Shown here: in pieces, positions 9,834-19,161 of the stretch
Position numbering within the stretch: position 1 is the first letter of the stretch
Layout of the letters: each line of letters begins with the position of its first letter
Position numbers and translations under genes: made by a program
Notes under the pieces: model-generated
What the model was told of the DNA's origin: nothing
What the model saw: only the letters and a program-made list of their open reading frames with translations
Database searches by the model: none
Origin: Desulfobacter sp.
GTDB lineage: Bacteria; Desulfobacterota; Desulfobacteria; Desulfobacterales; Desulfobacteraceae
Direction: 5' to 3'
Assembly: GCA_028768545.1 (NCBI GenBank)
Contig: CP054838.1
Location: forward strand, 2,287,501-2,351,500
DNA length: 64,000 bases

Positions 9834-11282
9834 TCAGATCAGGTCTTTTTCCTTGTATTCTTCTTTTATCAATTGACCCAGAAGGGCGATTCCCTTTTCA
9901 AGGGCAGGCTGCCATTGAATGCCGCAGTTGAGGCGCAGACAGTGTTTGTACCGGTCAGACGAAGAGCAGAGCCGTCCCGGCAAAATGGAGATGTCCCGAC
10001 GCCGGGCTTTTTGGTAGATATTCATGGTATCAATGGCCTGGTTCAGTTCGATCCAGATCATCATCCCCCCTCTGGGAAATGTCAGCCGGGTATCTTTGGG
10101 AAAGTGATTTGCAATGGCAATGGCAAAAAATGAGGCCTGGTTTTTGATTTGGTTTCTAAGGCGCCGCAGATGCCTGTCATAGGCACCGCTTTCCAGAAAT
10201 ATGGCAGCCACCTTGTGATTGATGCTGGGGCAGGCCAGCTGGGTGTTGAGTTTGAGGCGGATGATTTTTTCCTTGAATTTGCCGGGAATGGTCCATCCTG
10301 CGCGCAGCCCCGGGGCCAGGGTTTTGGAGAATGATGAGCAATAGAGCACCAGTCCCTTTTCATCAATACTTTTAAATGTTCCGGGCCGGGTCTTTCCAAA
10401 AAAGAGATCTCCGTAAATATCATCTTCAATGATGGGAAGGTCATTGGCATGGGCAATATCCAACACCGATTTTCTGTTTTCAGGCGACATCACAGATCCG
10501 AGCGGATTCTGGAAGTTGGTGTTGAGCAGGCAGGCGCGGATGTCGTTTGAGGCAACAATGGCTTCAAATGCATGGGGATCCATTCCACGGTCCGGGTCTC
10601 CAGGCAGCTCTATGATATACATGTTCAGATCTTCGATAAGCTGTAAAAAGCAATGGAATACCGGAGATTCCACCAGGATGGTGTCTCCGGGGTTTGCCAC
10701 AGCCCTCAAACAGAGGCTGACCGCTTCTAGGCAACCATTGGTGGTGATGATGTCATGGGCAAAGACTTTACAGGCATGGCCCAGCATCTGCTTGGCCAGA
10801 GCATTGCGCAGATCCAGGCTGCCCATGCAGGTATCATAGCTGACCATGGCCGTTTCCAAATCATCCATGGACATGGATTTGAGGATTCTGGACAACTGTT
10901 TGACGGGCATGAGCTCCTTTGATGCCACCGCCGCGCCCAGCTGAAGCATATTATCTGCCTGGAGATCCGTGAGTATGGTTTCGGCCAGGTCATTGATTTT
11001 GACCCGGCTCGGCAGGGCCGTGGTTTCATCCCTCCCGGGCAGGGGTAAGGGGTTTGCAACCAAAGGTCTTACATAAAAGCCTGATTTTTCCCTGGCATGG
11101 ACCCGGCCCCGTTTTTCAAGCTCAATATAGGCCTGGTGGATGGTGGAAACGCTCAGGCCCAGCTGGTGGTGAAGTTTTCGAAGAGAGGGCAGCTTTTCTC
11201 CGGGCCTGAACTGCCCGGTCATGATGTCTGCCTGGATTTCATCGGCCAGGGCCACGTATCTGAAGTTGGTCTGGGAGGTCAT
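9834..11282 (-). CDS. MocR-type GntR regulator with PLP aminotransferase-like domain
   Basis: The 482-residue protein starts with a GntR winged helix (about residues 10-75, YVALADEIQADIMTGQFRPG and LGLSVSTIHQAYIELEKRGR). A fold-type I aminotransferase domain follows, in which SSFSKTLAPGLRAGW carries the PLP lysine and NTNFQNPLGSVM the cofactor-side loop. MocR regulators sense amino acid or vitamin B6 related ligands and commonly control a divergent gene. Here the divergent neighbour is a DMT-family exporter 105 bp away, which is the likely target. The ligand cannot be read from sequence. Confidence 0.9.
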   Translation of the reverse strand: MTSQTNFRYVALADEIQADIMTGQFRPGEKLPSLRKLHHQLGLSVSTIHQAYIELEKRGRVHAREKSGFYVRPLVANPLPLPGRDETTALPSRVKINDLAETILTDLQADNMLQLGAAVASKELMPVKQLSRILKSMSMDDLETAMVSYDTCMGSLDLRNALAKQMLGHACKVFAHDIITTNGCLEAVSLCLRAVANPGDTILVESPVFHCFLQLIEDLNMYIIELPGDPDRGMDPHAFEAIVASNDIRACLLNTNFQNPLGSVMSPENRKSVLDIAHANDLPIIEDDIYGDLFFGKTRPGTFKSIDEKGLVLYCSSFSKTLAPGLRAGWTIPGKFKEKIIRLKLNTQLACPSINHKVAAIFLESGAYDRHLRRLRNQIKNQASFFAIAIANHFPKDTRLTFPRGGMMIWIELNQAIDTMNIYQKARRRDISILPGRLCSSSDRYKHCLRLNCGIQWQPALEKGIALLGQLIKEEYKEKDLI

Positions 11283-11318
11283 GGTCTGCTCATCTGTTAT
11301 GGTTGATGTTTCGATCTT

Positions 11319-11349
11319 TTGTAACTGTTTATCTTTTGATAAATAGTAT
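11319..11349 (+). promoter_or_regulatory. candidate promoter of the DMT exporter with a palindromic operator
   Basis: TTGTAA (11319-11324) and TAGTAT (11344-11349), 19 bases apart, could form a sigma-70 type promoter. The inverted repeat TTTATC-TTTT-GATAAA (11328-11343) fills the spacer. A regulator bound there would block the promoter; the divergent MocR protein is the obvious candidate. Confidence 0.4.
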
Positions 11350-11387
11350 AAGTCTTTTAAATTGGCAATATTTAAAAAGGCAGGATA

Positions 11388-12269
11388 ATGAAACAGGTAT
11401 TTTTGTATGCGGTTACCGTATTGATCTGGGGATCCACCTGGATTGCAATCAAGTTTCAGCTGGGCCAGGTGGATCCCATGGTTTCAGTGATTTACCGGTT
11501 TGGCCTGGCAGGGGCGCTGCTGCTTTTTTTCTGCAGGATTCGCAGGTTGACCTTGCGCTTTTCATTTAAAGAGCATTTTTTCATGGCAATGGTGGGATTT
11601 TTTTTGTTTTCCATGAATTATTGGCTGATTTACCGGGCCGAGGCCCATCTGACCTCCGGGTTGATGGCCGTGATATTTTCATCTCTTATTTTTTTTAATA
11701 TTGCCAACAATGCTCTTTTTTTAGGGGCTGCGATTGATTTGAAAATGGTGGCCGGTGCCCTGGCCGGTATCTTGGGCATTTGCCTGATCTTCATGCCAGA
11801 AATTCAAGGGTTTTCACCTGGAGATAAGGGGATGACCGGAATCGGTCTGGGTGTGGCGTCTGTCCTTTTGAGTTCCTTTGGCAATATTGTCTCGGCCAGG
11901 AATACCCGTGAAAAGATTCCCATTATCCAGGCCAATGCCTTTGGCATGACTTACGGTACACTGACCCTGACCCTTATTGCCCTGTGTCTGGGAAAGGACT
12001 TTGGGGTTTCTTTTTCCCTTTCCTATACGACCTCCCTGGTCTTTTTGTCTGTGTTTGGCTCCATTGTGGCCTTTGGTACATATCTTACCCTGGTGGGCTC
12101 CCTTGGGCCGGATAAGGCCTCCTATGCCATCATGGTGGTTCCGGTGGTGGCCTTGGTGATTTCGTCTTTTGTGGAAAATTATGCCTGGACCCTTTCCGGA
12201 ATCACAGGTCTTGGGCTGGTTCTCGGGGGCAATTTTCTGGCCCTTTGGAAACGGTCCGGGCAGCATTAG
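11388..12269 (+). CDS. EamA/DMT-family drug or metabolite exporter
   Basis: The 293-residue protein has ten hydrophobic segments in two EamA repeats. The first opens with LIWGSTWIAIKFQLG, a typical DMT start, and the second with GIGLGVASVLLSSFGNIVSARN. DMT carriers often export amino acids or metabolites. Pairing with a divergent MocR regulator suggests control by an amino-acid-like effector; the substrate is unknown. ATG 11388 follows an AGGCAGG ribosome site. A long hairpin repeat lies just downstream. Confidence 0.88.
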   Translation: MKQVFLYAVTVLIWGSTWIAIKFQLGQVDPMVSVIYRFGLAGALLLFFCRIRRLTLRFSFKEHFFMAMVGFFLFSMNYWLIYRAEAHLTSGLMAVIFSSLIFFNIANNALFLGAAIDLKMVAGALAGILGICLIFMPEIQGFSPGDKGMTGIGLGVASVLLSSFGNIVSARNTREKIPIIQANAFGMTYGTLTLTLIALCLGKDFGVSFSLSYTTSLVFLSVFGSIVAFGTYLTLVGSLGPDKASYAIMVVPVVALVISSFVENYAWTLSGITGLGLVLGGNFLALWKRSGQH

Positions 12270-12339
12270 CCCAAGATTGAAATCTTGGAGTCAGGTCTCA
12301 AAAATCTTTACCTTGTAAAATGAGGTATCGAAAAATTCA

Positions 12340-12460
12340 ACTTGGATGTAGATTTGCCCATGTGTAAGGCGCAAGAAATTTTGAAACCGGAGTGTACTCT
12401 TGTACATGAGGATTTTAAAATTTTGCAGCAACGCGGCAGATGGCAAGTCTACATCCAAGT
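12340..12460. repeat. 121-bp imperfect palindromic intergenic repeat
   Basis: The outer arms are ACTTGGATGTAGATTTGCC and, inverted, ACTTGGATGTAGACTTGCC. The inner arms GCGCAAGAAATTTTGAAA and TTTTAAAATTTTGCAGCAACGC also pair, and the centre contains GTGTACTCTTGTACAT. The whole can fold into one long cruciform or RNA hairpin. It fills most of the 245-bp gap after the DMT exporter. From memory, similar long hairpin elements occur many times in Desulfobacterota genomes, which would make it a MITE- or REP-like element; copy number cannot be checked here. Confidence 0.75.
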
Positions 12461-12514
12461 ACTATTATAGTTCAGGTTGCATAGTACAATAGATCTATGC
12501 TAATTAAATGACTT

Positions 12515-12847
12515 ATGAAACAATATGTAATCGACGGATTGACGCTTCAAAATTATACTGCACTCAAGGAATATCTGGACGCACACCTGGATTGCGCTCC
12601 CGTCGGAGGGATCTATTGGCTTGAACTGGACCGGGAATGTCTCACCCCTGTCCAGGCAGACCATCGGGACTGCGGTCCCCATGTCTTTGCCCTGATGCTG
12701 GAAGAATCCTATTTATCTTGTGAACTGCTGGTGAGAATTAAAACCAATATTAAATGTGACTGCATGGGATATGCCACCAAAGAACAGCGGGACTGGCTGA
12801 TCGATTGGACCGATGCCCTTATGGCGCATCTTTCCATCTGCATTTGA
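12515..12847 (+). CDS. conserved hypothetical protein (110 aa) upstream of RNase J
   Basis: I do not recognise a named family. The protein is soluble, acidic and Cys-rich, with six Cys, including one in DCAPVGGIYWLEL, one in HRDCGPHVFALMLEE and the pair KCDC in the C-terminal half. It has aromatic strands suggesting a small alpha/beta fold. ATG 12515 is preceded by an A/T-rich leader. It is 21 bp before the RNase J gene on the same strand and probably cotranscribed with it. Confidence 0.65.
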   Translation: MKQYVIDGLTLQNYTALKEYLDAHLDCAPVGGIYWLELDRECLTPVQADHRDCGPHVFALMLEESYLSCELLVRIKTNIKCDCMGYATKEQRDWLIDWTDALMAHLSICI

Positions 12848-12868
12848 TACTGGGTCTGGAAAATATTT

Positions 12869-14521
12869 ATGCTTAAGATTATACCCTTGGGGGGCCTGGG
12901 TGAAATCGGCCTGAACATGATGGTGGTGGAATACGGTGATGTTATGTTCATCATTGACGCAGGTCTCATGTTTCCCGAAGATTATATGCTGGGTGTGGAT
13001 ATTGTCATTCCTGCCATGGATTATTTAAGGGAAAACCGGGACAAAATTGAGGGCATCATCCTCACCCACGCCCACGAAGATCATATCGGGGCATTGCCCT
13101 ATCTTCTCCGGGAGATCCGTCTGCCGGTTTACGGCACCCCCTTTACCCTGGAAATTGTCAGAAATAAACTTGTGGAGTTTGAACTCAATACCTATATTGA
13201 CCTGAATCTGGTCCATCCGGGTGAAGTGTTGTCCATTGAGCCCTTTGAAATTGAATTTATACGGGTGAGTCATTCGACCATTGACGGGGTGGGCCTGGCC
13301 ATTACCACCCCTGAAGGGGTGGTGGTCCATACCGGAGATTTCAGGATTTCCCATTCTGCCGACAAGATGAAAAATACGGATATTTCAAGCTTTGCAAGGT
13401 TTGGAGAGCAGGGGGTCCTGGCCCTGATGTCCGATTCCACCAATGTTGAGGTGGAAGGGTATACCATGTCCGAGCAGGAGGTGGCCAAAAATCTGGGCAA
13501 ATTGATTGCAGTCGCCCCGGGCAGGGTGCTTGTGGCCCTTTTTGCTTCAAATGTATTTCGTATCCAGCAGGTGATTGACATTGCAAGGCGCAATAACCGT
13601 AAAGTCATCTTTAACGGGCGAACCATGGAGCAGATTACCTCTGTTGCCATTCGCCTGGGGTATATTACCTGTCCGCCAGGCTTGATTGTGGATATCAAAC
13701 AGATCCACAAACTGCCGGCCCAAGAGGTGGTGATCATTACCACGGGCAGCCAGGGAGAGCCCATGTCTGCCCTGGCCCGGATGGCTTCAGGCATGCACAA
13801 GCACATTAATATCCGCCAAGGGGATACGGTCATCCTTTCGTCCAAATACATCCCGGGCAATGAAAAGGCCATTGCCAATATTATTAACAAGCTTTACCGC
13901 AGGGGGGCTGAAGTGGTCTATTCAAAGATCGCTCAGATCCATGCCTCTGGTCATGCACACCAGGAAGAGCTCAAGCTCATGATCAATTTGACCAAGCCTG
14001 AATATTTTATTCCCATCCACGGAGAGTACCGGCATCTGGTCGTCCATGCAAGACTTGCCGAAAAGCTGGGCCTGGACAGGGATAATGTGATTGTGGCCGA
14101 GGACGGGCTGGTGATTGCCTTTGATCAGGAGAAGGGCGGCCGTATCGACGGCAAAGTCACAACAGGAAGGGTTCTTGTGGACGGCAAGGGCATCGGCGAT
14201 GTGGGACGGTCCGTATTAAAAGAGCGCAGGGAGCTTTCAGAAGGCGGCCTTGTGGTGGTCACCATGATCATTGACGAAGAAACAGGGGGCGTTCTCTACG
14301 GGCCCGAACTGGTTTCCAAGGGGTTTGTCTTTGATTCGGCAACCGGATACCTGGTGGATGACGCCCAATGTGTGATTCTTGAAATTGTAGAGGAAATCGA
14401 GGCTGGTTTGGAGTCCAGAGTGGAATTGATCCGCAAAAAACTCCAGCGGGCCTTAAAGCAGTTCTTTGCCTTTGCCATCAACCGCAGACCCTTGATCGTA
14501 CCCATTATTATTGAAGTATGA
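12869..14521 (+). CDS. rnj: ribonuclease J
   Basis: The 550-residue metallo-beta-lactamase-fold nuclease has the hallmark HAHEDHIGALPYLL (metal-binding HxHxDH), then HSTIDGVG, VVHTGDFRI and SDSTN. A beta-CASP region follows with TTGSQGEPMSALARM and PIHGEYRHL, and a C-terminal domain closes the protein. RNase J is an endo- and 5'-3' exoribonuclease for RNA decay and maturation. Length is normal and the frame is intact. The stop overlaps the ftsK start by 4 bases, suggesting coupled translation. Confidence 0.95.
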   Translation: MLKIIPLGGLGEIGLNMMVVEYGDVMFIIDAGLMFPEDYMLGVDIVIPAMDYLRENRDKIEGIILTHAHEDHIGALPYLLREIRLPVYGTPFTLEIVRNKLVEFELNTYIDLNLVHPGEVLSIEPFEIEFIRVSHSTIDGVGLAITTPEGVVVHTGDFRISHSADKMKNTDISSFARFGEQGVLALMSDSTNVEVEGYTMSEQEVAKNLGKLIAVAPGRVLVALFASNVFRIQQVIDIARRNNRKVIFNGRTMEQITSVAIRLGYITCPPGLIVDIKQIHKLPAQEVVIITTGSQGEPMSALARMASGMHKHINIRQGDTVILSSKYIPGNEKAIANIINKLYRRGAEVVYSKIAQIHASGHAHQEELKLMINLTKPEYFIPIHGEYRHLVVHARLAEKLGLDRDNVIVAEDGLVIAFDQEKGGRIDGKVTTGRVLVDGKGIGDVGRSVLKERRELSEGGLVVVTMIIDEETGGVLYGPELVSKGFVFDSATGYLVDDAQCVILEIVEEIEAGLESRVELIRKKLQRALKQFFAFAINRRPLIVPIIIEV

Positions 14522-16827
14522 AAAAAGAATTATACGGCATTTCACTTTTCTTTTTTATCATCCTGACGGCAGTCAGCCTTTTTTCATTCCATGGGGCAGA
14601 CCCCTGCGTGGGGAACCATTTTTATACTGTACCGGACAAGGTTCACAATCTCTTCGGCCTGGTCGGGGCCCATGTGGCCGGTTTTTTTGTCTATTTTTTC
14701 GGTATCGGCGCCCTGTGGATTCCCCTGGTTCTCTCTTTGCTCGGCCTGTGGTATCTTAAAGAAAAATCTTTAAAAGTGGTTTGGCTGACCCTTGGGGGCG
14801 GATTGATTTTAATGGTCGCAACAGGGGCAATATTTTATCTGTTTAAAGATGCCTATCATTTTTCAAATACCCTGATTCCTGCCGGCGGTATCCTGGGTCA
14901 AGGACTGACGGCATTTCTTTTAAAATACGCCAATATTACCGGGTGCGTGATCATTCTTTCCTTTTTTGTGGTCATCGGATTTACCCTGGCCACGGGTATT
15001 TCCATTAAAACCATTGGCCTTGTCCTGAGAAAACAAACAGTTTCCTTTGGCCAGACCATTTACCGGGACCTTATCGAGGGGTGGGAATATGCCAAAAAAA
15101 GGGCGGCCCGGTTTAAGGCGGCAAGGAAAGAGGCAAGACTTGAGCGGGCCGAAAAGATCGAAAAGATGGCTGCCCTGCCCAGGGAAATTGAGATTGAGCC
15201 TGAACCGGAATCTCATCCTCAGAAGATGCCGGTTGTGGTTGTACAACCCCCTGGGACCGAGTCCGAGAGCCTGGATCTGGATGCACTGTTTGCACCGAAT
15301 ATTGTGGAAGTTGAAACCGATGAAAAAGAATATACCCCAGACCCTCTGATTCAGGATATCCGGGAACAGCCGGATTTTATCCTGCCCAAGCTTTCGTTTC
15401 TGGACGAAAAACCCAAGATCAGGCGTCAGATTGACGCCCAGGGCCTTCAGGACAAGGCCAGGATACTTGAAGGCAAACTCAAAGATTTCAATGTCCGAGG
15501 CGAGGTGGCGGAAATTCTTCCAGGACCCGTGATCACCACCTTTGAATACAAGCCTGCACCCGGGATCAAGCTTTCCAAAATCGTGGGACTTTCCGATGAT
15601 CTGGCCCTGGCCCTGTCAGCCATTTCCATCCGGATTGTTGCTCCCATCCCGGGCAGGGATGTGGTGGGCATTGAAATCCCCAATGAACAAAGAGAACAGG
15701 TCAACCTGAGGGAGATGGTTTCATCCAAAGAGTTTGTCCGGTCCTCCTCCCTTTTGACTTTGGGCCTGGGCAAGGATCTTCTGGGACAGCCCGTGGCCAC
15801 CACCATGGACAAAATGCCCCATCTGCTCATTGCAGGGGCCACAGGCACGGGCAAGAGTGTGGGGCTCAATTCCATGATCATCAGTCTATTGTACAAAGCC
15901 ACCCCTGATGAGGTCAAGCTGATCATGGTGGATCCTAAAAGGATCGAGCTTTCGGTGTACAATGATATTCCCCATCTCATCACCCCGGTGGTGACGGATA
16001 TGAAAAAAGCCACCAATGCATTGTTCTGGGCGGTCAAAGAGATGGAGCGCCGGTATGAGCTTTTAGAACTTTCCGGGCTGAGAAATATTGTCCAGTACAA
16101 TGAAATGGTCAAAGAGCAGGGAGATCTCGCCTCCGGTACCCAGGACGCTGAGGCCCAGCCCCTTGAAATCCTGTCCTATATTGTTGTTATCGTGGATGAG
16201 CTTGGGGATTTGATGATGGTGGCATCCAAGGATGTGGAGTATGCCTTGACCCGTCTGGCCCAGATGGCCAGGGCGGCAGGCATTCATTTGATTATTGCCA
16301 CCCAGAGACCCTCTGCCGATGTGCTCACCGGCACCATCAAGGCCAATTTTCCCACACGGATCTCTTTCCAGGTCTCGTCAAAAATCGACGGCAGGATCAT
16401 CATTGACCAGGGCGGGGCTGAAAGCCTTCTTGGCAATGGAGACATGCTCTTTTGTCCCCCGGGCACAGGCAAGCTGATGCGCATCCAGGGGGCCTATATT
16501 TCTGAAAAGGAAATCGGGCGGATCACAGGATTTTTAAAGGGCCAGCGTAAGCCTGACTACAACGAAGAGGTTGTTCAGGGCGAGACCTCAGATGATGAAA
16601 AAAGTTTTGACGACGCCGATTACGACGCCAAATATGATGAGGCTGTGGCCCTGGTCACCAAAGACCGCCAGGCGTCAATTTCCTATGTCCAGCGCAGATT
16701 GCGCATCGGTTATAACAGGGCGGCAAGGCTGATTGAGATAATGGAGCATGAAGGTATTGTCGGCCCCCAGATGGGGTCAAAACCCCGTGAAATTTTGGTG
16801 AAAAGCTATGACCATGAACAAAATTGA
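14518..16827 (+). CDS. ftsK: DNA translocase FtsK/SpoIIIE
   Basis: The 769-residue protein has four N-terminal membrane helices (residues 1-165), a short charged linker (about 185-285), an alpha/beta motor with Walker A GATGTGKSVGLNSM and Walker B YIVVIVDELGDLMMV, and a C-terminal winged-helix gamma domain (ASISYVQRRLRIGYNRAARL). It pumps chromosome termini through the division septum and guides dimer resolution. The ATG overlaps the RNase J stop. Confidence 0.96.
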   Translation: MKKELYGISLFFFIILTAVSLFSFHGADPCVGNHFYTVPDKVHNLFGLVGAHVAGFFVYFFGIGALWIPLVLSLLGLWYLKEKSLKVVWLTLGGGLILMVATGAIFYLFKDAYHFSNTLIPAGGILGQGLTAFLLKYANITGCVIILSFFVVIGFTLATGISIKTIGLVLRKQTVSFGQTIYRDLIEGWEYAKKRAARFKAARKEARLERAEKIEKMAALPREIEIEPEPESHPQKMPVVVVQPPGTESESLDLDALFAPNIVEVETDEKEYTPDPLIQDIREQPDFILPKLSFLDEKPKIRRQIDAQGLQDKARILEGKLKDFNVRGEVAEILPGPVITTFEYKPAPGIKLSKIVGLSDDLALALSAISIRIVAPIPGRDVVGIEIPNEQREQVNLREMVSSKEFVRSSSLLTLGLGKDLLGQPVATTMDKMPHLLIAGATGTGKSVGLNSMIISLLYKATPDEVKLIMVDPKRIELSVYNDIPHLITPVVTDMKKATNALFWAVKEMERRYELLELSGLRNIVQYNEMVKEQGDLASGTQDAEAQPLEILSYIVVIVDELGDLMMVASKDVEYALTRLAQMARAAGIHLIIATQRPSADVLTGTIKANFPTRISFQVSSKIDGRIIIDQGGAESLLGNGDMLFCPPGTGKLMRIQGAYISEKEIGRITGFLKGQRKPDYNEEVVQGETSDDEKSFDDADYDAKYDEAVALVTKDRQASISYVQRRLRIGYNRAARLIEIMEHEGIVGPQMGSKPREILVKSYDHEQN

Positions 16828-17437
16828 TTTTCAATTTTTAAATACCATCAAAGGGTTTATGGATGACCAGGAGGTGGTTCGGCTGTTTGAAATTTCCAGG
16901 CAGGCTTCTGCCATGGGACCCTTGCTTGAAATCGGGTCCTATTGCGGACGGTCTGCTGCCATTATCGGCCAGGCCTGCAAGGAAAATAAAAGCATTTTGT
17001 ATTCCATTGACCACCACAGGGGCTCGGAAGAGCAGCAGCCCAAAGAAGAATACTTTGACCCGGATCTTTATGACAAAAATACAGGGGGGATCAACACCTT
17101 TCCCTTGTTCCGCCAGACGTTGAAACAGGCAGGATTAGAGGAAACCGTGGTTCCCATTGTGTCGACGTCAGCGGTGGCAGGACGAATGTGGCAGACCGGT
17201 CTTGCCATGGTTTTTATTGACGGCGGTCATTCCTTTGAAGCTGCCCATACGGATTTTCTCACCTGGTCCCCCCATCTGATGCCGGGCGGGTTTCTGGTGA
17301 TTCATGATATCTTTTTTGATCCTGACAAGGGCGGTCAGCCGCCCAGGCAGGTCTATGAAGCGGCCATATCCACAGGCCGGTACGAAATCCTTGAGATGAC
17401 CCATACCCTGGGGGTACTCAAACAGAAAAACCATTGA
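16808..17437 (+). CDS. class I SAM-dependent methyltransferase (Methyltransf_24 type)
   Basis: The 209-residue Rossmann-type methyltransferase has LEIGSYCGRSAAIIG as the SAM-binding glycine motif, ILYSIDHHRGSEEQQ as motif II, and VFIDGGHSFEAAHTDF followed by GGFLVIHDIFFDPDKGG. This pattern is typical of cephalosporin-hydroxylase-like and Methyltransf_24 proteins. The substrate is unknown. The start overlaps the ftsK end by 20 bases; ATG 16814 is an alternative start. It is part of the rnj-ftsK run. Confidence 0.8.
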   Translation: MTMNKIDFQFLNTIKGFMDDQEVVRLFEISRQASAMGPLLEIGSYCGRSAAIIGQACKENKSILYSIDHHRGSEEQQPKEEYFDPDLYDKNTGGINTFPLFRQTLKQAGLEETVVPIVSTSAVAGRMWQTGLAMVFIDGGHSFEAAHTDFLTWSPHLMPGGFLVIHDIFFDPDKGGQPPRQVYEAAISTGRYEILEMTHTLGVLKQKNH

Positions 17438-17451
17438 AATGAAGGAGCCCC

Positions 17452-17910
17452 ATGCTCGACAATCTTTTGGACACCATAAAACACTATTACCTTGAATGGC
17501 TGCCCTTTAACAAGGTCCTTGGAATCTCCATCGATCATCTGGACTATGAAACCGGGCAGGCCCTGACCTCTTTTCCCATGAAACCCGAACTGATCGGAAA
17601 TTCTGCCGCAGGTATTCTCCACGGCGGGGTCACCGCTTCGGTGATTGATCTTACAGGGGGATTAAGCGCCTTGCTTTCCTGTGTTAAAGGTAATGAGGGC
17701 GCAAGCCTCGATGAAATCCAGGCAAAGCTTGTGGCCTCTGCCACCATTGATATGCGGGTGGATTATTTAAGGCCGGGAAAAGGGGATTCCTTTGAGTGCA
17801 AAAGCCGCCTTATCCGGGCAGGCTCCCGAGTTGTGGTATCCAAAATAGATCTGTTCAATGATACTGACATCAGGATTGCAACGGGCACGGCAACCTATAT
17901 GATCGGGTGA
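17452..17910 (+). CDS. PaaI/YigI-type hotdog-fold acyl-CoA thioesterase
   Basis: The 152-residue single hotdog-fold protein has the diagnostic segment GNSAAGILHGGVTASVIDLTGG (positions 17599-17664), followed by ATIDMRVDYLRPGKGDSFECKS and a C-terminal GTATYM. Proteins of this group hydrolyse acyl-CoA thioesters. ATG 17452 follows a strong AAGGAGCCC site. It follows the methyltransferase by 14 bp and is likely cotranscribed. Confidence 0.85.
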   Translation: MLDNLLDTIKHYYLEWLPFNKVLGISIDHLDYETGQALTSFPMKPELIGNSAAGILHGGVTASVIDLTGGLSALLSCVKGNEGASLDEIQAKLVASATIDMRVDYLRPGKGDSFECKSRLIRAGSRVVVSKIDLFNDTDIRIATGTATYMIG

Positions 17911-17954
17911 GGCTGTTGCTTTCATAACCTGAAGGTCAGACCTGAAAAAACACC

Positions 17955-18995
17955 TTATTCCTGGGATTTTGCCGGAGGCAGCCCTTTCATTTTTTTCAAG
18001 GCAGCCTTAAATTTTTCACAGGGATCTTCGTAGCTTACCCGCTGGGTAAACCATAGAAAATCAGCAGGGGGTACGGGCGCAAACCCTTTAAGTTCCAGAG
18101 GGTCCAGGTACTCGTCAAGAACGGCAGGTTTTCTTGATATTTCCGTCATGGCCAGGTTGACCTGGGAAATGCCAGGGGCCAGGTGGCGGACGCGGTCGAT
18201 TACCCCAAGCCCGTATTCGGTATGGCCGTTTCCCATGATGACCACCACAGGACCTGAGGGCTTTCTATTCCGGCCTGATTCGTGGAGCTCGACAATGGAC
18301 AGGGCCATTTGATCATTTCTTGCCGTCCAGGTGTCATAGAGCCTCTCTGTCATTTTACCGTGGTTCATTCCGCAGTGGACCGCCTTGAATATGGATTTCA
18401 TATGGGCCTCATAGGCAGGATCGTCTAATTTTGTGGAAAACAACCGTTTTTGTTCAATACGGGTCAGCCCTGCCAGTCCCTTTCGGGTAATCCGTCTTTT
18501 CTGGGCAGACGAGATATCCAGTCCTGTGGCCTGAAGATTGTTTTCGCCTGCCAGGGACAGAAGATTCCAATAATAGGCCCACATTCGGTCTGACTGGTTT
18601 GCCCATCCTAGGTTTTTTCTCATTTTTGTTTCAAGGGCCGTGTCTGATTTCAACTGGTGCCCTGCCTTTTGTGCATCCCCAAGGTTTAAAAGAAGAGGGG
18701 TGTCATAAACTGAAAAAAATTCAAATCCAATGGTAGGAGATTTCCCCCTATCCACCAGGTGCTGGATGATCCGGTGCTGGATATCATGGTGCATGGGGTT
18801 GTCGTGTTTTTCTGAGATATAGATCACATCATAGGGCTCTAAGGCGGCCATCAGGCTTGTGAAATCAACCAACTTTTGGGTGGAGCTGTTCACAATTTTT
18901 CCGATCAAAGGATCATTGCGCATGATGGTTTTTGGGGCGGTGGCACAGGCCGATACCAGTGGGATTAAAATGAGTATGATCAAAAAAAAGCGCAT
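17955..18995 (-). CDS. ChaN-like (DUF399/TIKI-fold) lipoprotein
   Basis: The 346-residue protein starts with a lipoprotein signal peptide (LILIPLVSAC, lipobox Cys near residue 17). The body matches the ChaN/haem-uptake-related DUF399 family, with YISEKHDNPMHHDIQHRII, IGFEFFSVYD, ATGLDISSA and VVIMGNGHTEYGLGV. Relatives bind haem or resemble TIKI proteases; the function here is uncertain. The mature protein would be anchored to a membrane facing the periplasm. It converges with the thioesterase gene. Confidence 0.8.
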   Translation of the reverse strand: MRFFLIILILIPLVSACATAPKTIMRNDPLIGKIVNSSTQKLVDFTSLMAALEPYDVIYISEKHDNPMHHDIQHRIIQHLVDRGKSPTIGFEFFSVYDTPLLLNLGDAQKAGHQLKSDTALETKMRKNLGWANQSDRMWAYYWNLLSLAGENNLQATGLDISSAQKRRITRKGLAGLTRIEQKRLFSTKLDDPAYEAHMKSIFKAVHCGMNHGKMTERLYDTWTARNDQMALSIVELHESGRNRKPSGPVVVIMGNGHTEYGLGVIDRVRHLAPGISQVNLAMTEISRKPAVLDEYLDPLELKGFAPVPPADFLWFTQRVSYEDPCEKFKAALKKMKGLPPAKSQE

Positions 18996-19161
18996 AATCT
19001 CCTCTCGGATTTTGGAGTTTAAGTGAATATAATGCTTTTTTAGAGGATTTAAACCTATGGATGAAATAGATCTGAAAAATTTTCAGGTTAACAGGCCCTG
19101 GGTGCAACACGGTAGATCGGCCAGTTGCCGGGCAATTTCGTTCAGATTATAAAAATGATCC

